Source: Pinus tabuliformis (Eukaryota; Streptophyta; Pinopsida; Pinales; Pinaceae). From it: a DNA stretch of 64,000 bases. How positions within the stretch are numbered: the first letter of the stretch is position 1; each line of letters starts with the position of its first letter. The stretch lies in assembly GCA_031772625.1 (NCBI GenBank), contig CM062810.1:871987650-872051649 (forward strand), in the 5' to 3' direction. The notes beneath the pieces are model-generated. The model saw nothing but the letters and a program-made list of their open reading frames with translations, had not been told where the DNA came from and searched no databases. Of this stretch, positions 58,674 to 64,000 are shown one piece after another. Position numbers and translations under genes: made by a program.

Positions 58674-60381
58674 GTGAATAGCTTGTTTGCTTTTCTATAC
58701 TTGTTTGTTTTATAAACTTACAGACGGAGCCTGAAGTCGAGCCACCTAGCCTTTGAACTGCATTTGCCATGCAAGTGCAAAGTAGATCAATGCTGCTTCA
58801 TTCTATCTTTGGGTTTTTTTTATAAACTGAACAATTGATTTGTAAACATCCTAATTGCCCTTGTGGTGGCTCTAGTAACCTCCTTAGATCTACCCCTATG
58901 ATTTATTTACTGATTATCACTTGCTCGGCCTAAATCCCTGAACTGTGCTACAAACTGTGATCAAGAACTAGATCAAAAGTCTCGCACTGTACCATCACAC
59001 CCTCTCTTTAAGGATATCAGTATGCATCACACTTCCCGAGTGCAGTAGGTGGGATGCATACTGGAATCCCTATGTAACAGGTGCGATGGTCAGAGAAGGC
59101 TAATTTGCCTCTAGATTTTGGTTTTTCTTCACTCTTTTCAGCTCTATTCAAGAGTTTTGTTGTCTGTAGTCAGTATACCTCTGTGGAAACCCCCTTCCTT
59201 GCCAATATTTTGCCTCCATTGTGCAAAGAACTGTAAACTTTTTTATGTATTGTGAGCCATTTTTAGTTCTCTTTTACAAAGAAGTAGCGTAATTGAACTG
59301 TCATTTCTTGATTTGGAAGTGTCGCAAGTGTCGTTTTTAGTCATAGAAGAAAATCTGATTGTTCTTGATAGTCGATTACACTGTTACTCTTGTATTTGAT
59401 TTGAATTAATAGTTTTTCAAGTGTCAAAAGCAAGTTTTCAATTCCAAATCGCAAAGTGTCGTCATTGTCTTCATTTTGTCTTGAAAAGAAGCTTGTTAGT
59501 AATGTCGCTTTGAAAGATAATTCAAACTTGCGCTTAGCTCTCTTTTATCATTCACACATTAAGAAGGCTGAAAAACAAATACATGCATGTGCATTTGCAT
59601 TTAGACTGTTTTTTGGTTTGATTTAGGACAGTGCATATAGTGTGTGCTCTCTGCTCTATGTTGAAAGAATATCATCTCTCTTTCTTTAGTAGCTAAGATT
59701 TTCATTGCAAAAAGAAGATTAAACGATTGTTTATCATCTTAGATTGCATTTTAGGAATTGTATATCTACATCACGTGGTGAACCTGAAACGTAAATTTCT
59801 TAAACAAGATCAACTGTAAAATAAATTTAATGAATCTAAAAACGCTTTGGAACCTAATGCACAGCATTTAGAAGTCTAGGCTAGAGACGTATTCCAGCGT
59901 CATAAAGCTTGGTAACTATTGTTTTCATTGCTGGTTGGGTGATTCTTCCACTTTGAGATGACAAGTGCCAGTACGGACTTGTGCTCCCACGTACCGTCGA
60001 GTATATATTGGGAGACCACAATAGGTTATATCCTTTATCCATAATAAGCCGTGTCTATCGCCCTATCGATTGTAATGCACTGAACACAGCATTCGAGAAG
60101 ATTGACTACCGTACCATAAAAAGTATTCTGCAGTTTTGTGATTGGTTTGGTAATCCCTCTGTCTATACTTCTAGAGTAGTCTCTTTCATTCCTTTTTAGA
60201 CTCCTTAAAGGAAAAGGTCCATCTGAGCACTTGTCACTTCAAGTTCATTAAAAATAGAAGGCGACTAGAGTCATCTTTTGTTTTTTCTCGACTCTTAAAA
60301 ATTGAAAAAACAAGTTGTGTCAAAGCGTCTAAAATTTATTTTAATCGGAATAAACTTCACCTTTCCTACGTTGGTCTTAGG
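58674..60381 (+). other. T2 leader (5' untranslated region)
   Basis: This non-coding leader contains a cluster of motif B at 59018-59090, including an 11-bp perfect inverted repeat CAGTATGCATC (59018-59028) and GATGCATACTG (59053-59063). Short frames here are not supported. A splice-acceptor-like TTGGTCTTAG ends at 60380, just before gag, so the leader may contain an intron. Confidence 0.65.
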
Positions 60382-60390
60382 TTGAGAAAA

Positions 60391-61065
60391 ATGGATTCCA
60401 CCAACCAAGGATTTCCCCTTAGAGGAAATCCTAGTCCTTTCTCCTCTTGGCGAGATGTTGGTGCACCCCATATGGCCACATTGTCGCTTCCAGGATTGAC
60501 AATCGGCCTGCCCGTATGGCTCTTCTCGACCACTGTCATTCAGAATACCATGATTCCTGAGCAATCAAGTCAGCAACTAGATGATACCAAAGCTACCCCT
60601 CAACCTTCTAATTCATCTGATTCTCCCTCTCCTCCTTCCTCTTCACTTGATGAAGCTGGTAAAGCCAAAAATCAAGTAACTAAGAAGGAGAAGAAAAGGA
60701 AGGAGAAGAAAGAGAAGAAGAAGAAGGAGCCAAAGGTGAAAAGGGGCAACCAGTCATCATCTAGTGAAAATCCACACACTACACTGTCAAAGCCTAAATC
60801 TCCATGTGTCATTTGCAAAGGAGATCACTATCATCGAGATTGTCCTTGCATCCCTTGGATCTTAAGGGACTGGTCTCCTCGTTTGCACAATTTGGTGTCA
60901 ACAACCTCTGATGATCATGTTGAAAGTACACCGTAAACTAGTGAAAGCGAAGTATTGGGACAGAAAAGGAAAAGTAAATTCCCTTGTAAACTGTGTGAAG
61001 GCGATCACGCTATCCACCATTGTCCCTTCCTAGATGAGGCTAAAAGAGTTTAGGACAACCGTCCG
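60391..61065 (+). pseudogene. T2 gag, knuckle-containing C-terminal type
   Basis: The ATG at 60391 opens a frame to 60936 (MDSTNQGFPLRGNPSPFSSW, DVGAPHMATLSLPGLTIGL), with a Pro/Ser-rich middle, a long Lys/Glu stretch (about residues 95-120) and a CCHC-like knuckle CVICKGDHYHRDC. A TAA at about 60936 is followed in the same frame by a second knuckle, CKLCEGDHAIHHC (about 60985-61025), very like the T1 knuckle CKLCNGDHLTHLC. The capsid core seen in T1 (WYIELPGGSF) is missing, so this gag is either shortened or very different. It would supply an RNA-binding protein at most. Confidence 0.65.
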
Positions 61066-61104
61066 GTTTCAGCATTACGACTCCCTCCTGGATATAAGAA
61101 ACTC

Positions 61105-61965
61105 TTGCGAAGTCCATCACTAGTTGAAAATCTAACTGACACGCCATTGTGGTTGGTCGAAGCATCTATCATTGAAGATAAACCATCTGAATTCACACCA
61201 GACGAAAGTCAAAAGGTCGAGGTGGCAGTTGACTTGGTCTTTCCTTCAGAAGATCCATCTTCAGATGATACAGTCACCAGAGAGAACAAGAACGACACCA
61301 TTCAAATTCTCTTCGTAAACACAGACTCCGATGAACATGGGGACAGTCTACCCATTCCTTTACCATAGGAAGGAAGTTCGTCAGAGTCATATCCGGCCGT
61401 CTATTCGGTCCCACCTCCAAGCAACCTAGTTGTTTCCTTCGATTGGAATCTACTAGGCAGACCCCATTTACCGGTTAGTGTACCATTTCGAATCATTGCA
61501 CAAATATACAGAATGGTCATGGCCGGTACCATCATAGATGAAGGGGCTTCTGTGAGTGTCCTTTCCTCAACTACTTGGAAGGCGCTTGGTTCGCCATCAC
61601 TTTTGCCTGAGATGAGAAATCTAACAGGCTTTGACAAAGGAACCAGTCGACCGTTAGGGATCCTTCCCAATGTGCCGATAACATTGAGAAGGAAAACCAT
61701 TCACATGAACATAATGGTAGTCCAAGGACCCCTAGATTATAATCTACTCCTGGGACGCGACTATATTTATTGCATGGGAGCCATTGTCTCCTCGCTCTTT
61801 AGAGTAATGTGTTTTCCGCATGAAGGAAGAGTGGTCAAGCTCGTAGACCAGCTTTCGTTCCCCAGCTCACACATAGAAAATAGTCAGATACCATCCCTGA
61901 ATGGTCTTTTCACGCAAGGAATGTCTCATCAATCCCCAGTCCATCCACCTGATGAGTGCGAGTGA
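61105..61965 (+). CDS. T2 aspartic protease
   Basis: Frame 61105-61368 is an acidic linker (SPSLVENLTDTPLWLVEASI) ending at a TAG. The protease then lies in frame 61513-61965: IDEGASVSVLSSTTWKALGS carries the D-E-G catalytic loop; LDYNLLLGRDYIYCMGAIVS and LFRVMCFPHEGRVVKLVDQL follow. It is 150 residues from the first Met and looks intact. Homologues are in T1 (36192-36926) and, broken, in T3 (6776-7370). It would process gag; no polymerase follows. Confidence 0.8.
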
Positions 61966-61999
61966 TTCCGGAGGACATGACTGAAACCCAGGGGCCATG

Positions 62000-64000
62000 C
62001 ACCCTGGTCTATTTTGGCAGGAAAACCTTGGGTATAGGGTAGGTTTCCGCGAAGGATATATGACTGGTTTATGATATTATACTGGAATAAGATTCCTCCA
62101 TCAAAGTTAGGTGAGTGGAGGCAAGTTGTGCCACTCACCTTTGTCTATTTCAGTAGACGTTGCCGAGGATGTGTTTTTTCTGCAGTGCGGATAGAACAAT
62201 CTTTGGTGACCTGGAAATTTTTCGCTATACCTGGGGGCATGCAAACCTTTTTTCATGCAAGCGAAGAGAGACCATTTATTTTTTAAATTTGTAGGTCCTC
62301 TAACCCTTTAAACTCGTAGGATTGGTCGTTTCCTAACTTGCATAAAGAAAGGATGCAGGGAAAATCTTTGTAAGGTGCAAGCTCCATAAAAATGGCATCT
62401 TAGATGAGACATCCTTATTATACGACTGGATCGAGCAGTTTTTATGTGGAGTTCAAGCTCGTTAAAAATTAAACATAAGCAGTGAGCAAATGTTTCCCCT
62501 AGAGTTTAAGCTTATTCATTAAAAAATGAACCAATTTCCGGTAAATAACCATCGTGAAAGCATTATCATCAAACTTTGAACCTTGATCATGTTCTCATCA
62601 TCACCTCCACTCCGTTTTGGCCAATCATTCACCTCCATTTGATTGTTTACCCATTTTGAGGAACAGTTGTGAAGAGTGATCCTGTTAGCCATCCTTTTGA
62701 CACTGTCGTGATTGGAAAATTCCAAACCTTACTTGGAATCAGCTGCTACCCGAATTTATCACTCGTTGCTCGAAAAACAAGTCTCCTTTAAGCTCTTTTC
62801 ATCTGACTCGTAAAATATGAAAAGATGGCCGAGCAATTAGCCTCTCCAACTCGTTAAAGTGACCGGAAGTGATATCCCTCCTTTAGATTTTAATCTTTTT
62901 GGACCTGAGGGATTATTACACAAAAAGATTAAGTGTTTGTTTTGTTCGGCTCGTTAAAATTATCGAAAATTCATCCCTTTTGTATTATTTTATACTTTTT
63001 TGGACTTAAGGGATTATAAGACGAAAAAGGATTATTGGAGTTTTCTTTACATCCCTTTCAGAATCTCTAAAATTGAAAAGGACCGAGTTATATTTGTCGT
63101 TAAACTCGTTAAAACCGAATAGAGACAAACTTGTCCATATAGACAAGAATGAGTTTCACTATCGCTAGGCTCGTTAAAACATAGTGATGGGTTTGCCCGA
63201 AGGGAAAATTATAGAACAAGCATATGTTATCCTCCTCAAGCTTGACAAAAATAAAGAGGTACTCGTCAGCAATGACTAGGGAAAAATTGGGAAGAAAACT
63301 TGAAGAAACTTTATTGGTTGCAAAGTCGCTCTTGAACATGACACTTTCATTCCACATCCAAGTCGGGTTAGGTTGTTCTGCTCACTAGTCATATCACCAT
63401 TGGTCCATCACACCATCCACATTTGGGGTTAATGCTACCAATCCATCATGTCAGTGTCACCGGTATGTTCAAGAGAAGTCGCTCAGAGAATTCACCTGTG
63501 TCTCATCCACTACAATACATTCACGCTCCATTCTTTCATGACTGCCACCCTGAACCTTATATCATCTGATCGTTTTCACCTCCATTAAAATCATTTGCTC
63601 CGTTCCGTGTCGTAGATGTGGGATTCATTAAGGCCCTCCTACGACGGATCACTTCTTTTCGACATCAGCTCATTATCCAGGAAGTCGATCTAGGAACAAC
63701 CCTTTCAGTACTTTGAAGCTTACATGCCTCAATGGCAAGTTTCTCACTTCCGGTGATAGGTTCACATCAATGGCCTTCGACTGAAAGATTTTCCATGGTG
63801 TTCGACACCAAGTCCCTTTTTCACACCACGTGAATTGTACTGTCATACCTTGAGGGTCATCATCATTATCGGTGATTCCTCTCGCGCCTGTTAACAGCTT
63901 ACATCACTGGCTGGTAACCAGGCGATGTCTTTCCATGTTCGCCTCCAGAACATCTCTCACATGGATCGACTTGTACTTTAAGTGAAGATCGAATGAGATT
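62000..64000 (+). other. T2 3' non-coding region with CTCGTTAAA repeats
   Basis: No polymerase motif is found on either strand. CTCGTTAAA occurs at 62458, 62850, 62950, 63105 and 63170. The 62850 and 62950 copies head roughly 100-bp units that each contain a CTTTTTGGAC-TNAGGGATTA block. From about 63800, GTGAATTGTACTGTCATACC, CTCGCGCCTGTTAACAG and TCTCACATGG match the T1 3' domain (28745-28860, reverse strand). Confidence 0.6.

Larger units (their letters stand above)
57638..64000 (+). mobile_element. T2: Tat-family element, gag-protease only, extends past window
   Basis: It begins TGTTATAG at 57638, right after the copia LTR bases GGCATTAT. The 5' LTR is 57638-58652, exactly 1015 bp as in T1, followed by a perfect tRNA-Arg primer site, a 1.7-kb leader, gag and protease. 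After the protease (61965) there is no RT, RNase H or integrase; the sequence goes into repeats and then, from about 63800, into the 3' domain shared with T1 and T3. T2 is therefore a non-autonomous Tat derivative. Its 3' LTR should lie beyond the window. Confidence 0.8.

Noticed and set aside
60295..60564. Minus-strand frame over the T2 gag start
   Set aside because: Overlaps the conserved plus-strand gag segment shared with T3; taken as a shadow.

Overview
The window is plant nuclear DNA made almost entirely of nested LTR retrotransposons. No host gene, rRNA gene, tRNA gene or bacterial-type operon was seen. The evidence is Ty3/gypsy and Ty1/copia proteins with plant-specific family traits (an archaeal-type RNase H beside a gypsy polymerase, primer-binding sites for plant tRNA-Arg, tRNA-Asp and initiator tRNA-Met, GT-AG introns), LTRs of 0.8-2 kb and deep nesting. 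This fits a seed plant with a large genome; the species cannot be named from the sequence.

Layout. (1) 1-3.4 kb: an LTR-like stretch, then a decayed minus-strand gypsy gag/protease fragment. (2) 3.4-7.75 kb and 45.85-49.28 kb: two halves of one old plus-strand Tat-family element, here T3. It has leader, gag and protease, then 3' region and 3' LTR, with no reverse transcriptase. (3) T3 is split by a minus-strand Athila-like nest, TE-A (7748-45848). TE-A has LTRs of 817 and 865 bp, an apparent GTACA target duplication and a tRNA-Asp-like primer site; it carries gag, protease and an extra ORF but no polymerase. (4) The left part of TE-A plus 0.4 kb of T3 is tandemly duplicated as two 9.4-kb units (7355-16751 and 16752-26147), about 1% different, with 6 bp of microhomology at the junction. 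(5) Inside TE-A, a further retroelement reading frame (26.3-27.1 and 42.5-43.1 kb, minus) is interrupted by T1 (27143-42508, minus), a complete 15.4-kb Tat-lineage element with two 1015-bp LTRs and a CTACT target duplication. T1 encodes gag, protease, RT, RNase H, integrase and a second archaeal-type RNase H, and on the opposite strand an intron-containing gene resembling the plant mobile domain family. (6) 49.8-57.6 kb: a plus-strand SIRE/Maximus-like copia element with long LTR, gag with three zinc knuckles, protease, integrase, RT and RNase H, all broken. (7) 57638 to the window end: T2, a plus-strand Tat-family element inserted just inside the copia 3' LTR. It goes from gag and protease straight into a non-coding 3' region, so it looks non-autonomous.

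How the parts fit. T1, T2 and T3 share LTR ends, leader segments and a 3' non-coding domain. Only T1 retains a polymerase, so T2- and T3-type elements were plausibly mobilised by T1-like helpers. Relative order from hand-counted divergence: T3, then TE-A (LTRs roughly 14% apart), then T1 (about 2.7%), then the tandem duplication (about 1%). The most unusual observations are the antisense spliced gene in T1, short CpG-rich palindromic motifs shared between copia and gypsy elements in LTRs and leaders, and a leader hairpin with an exposed palindrome kept in T1 and T3.
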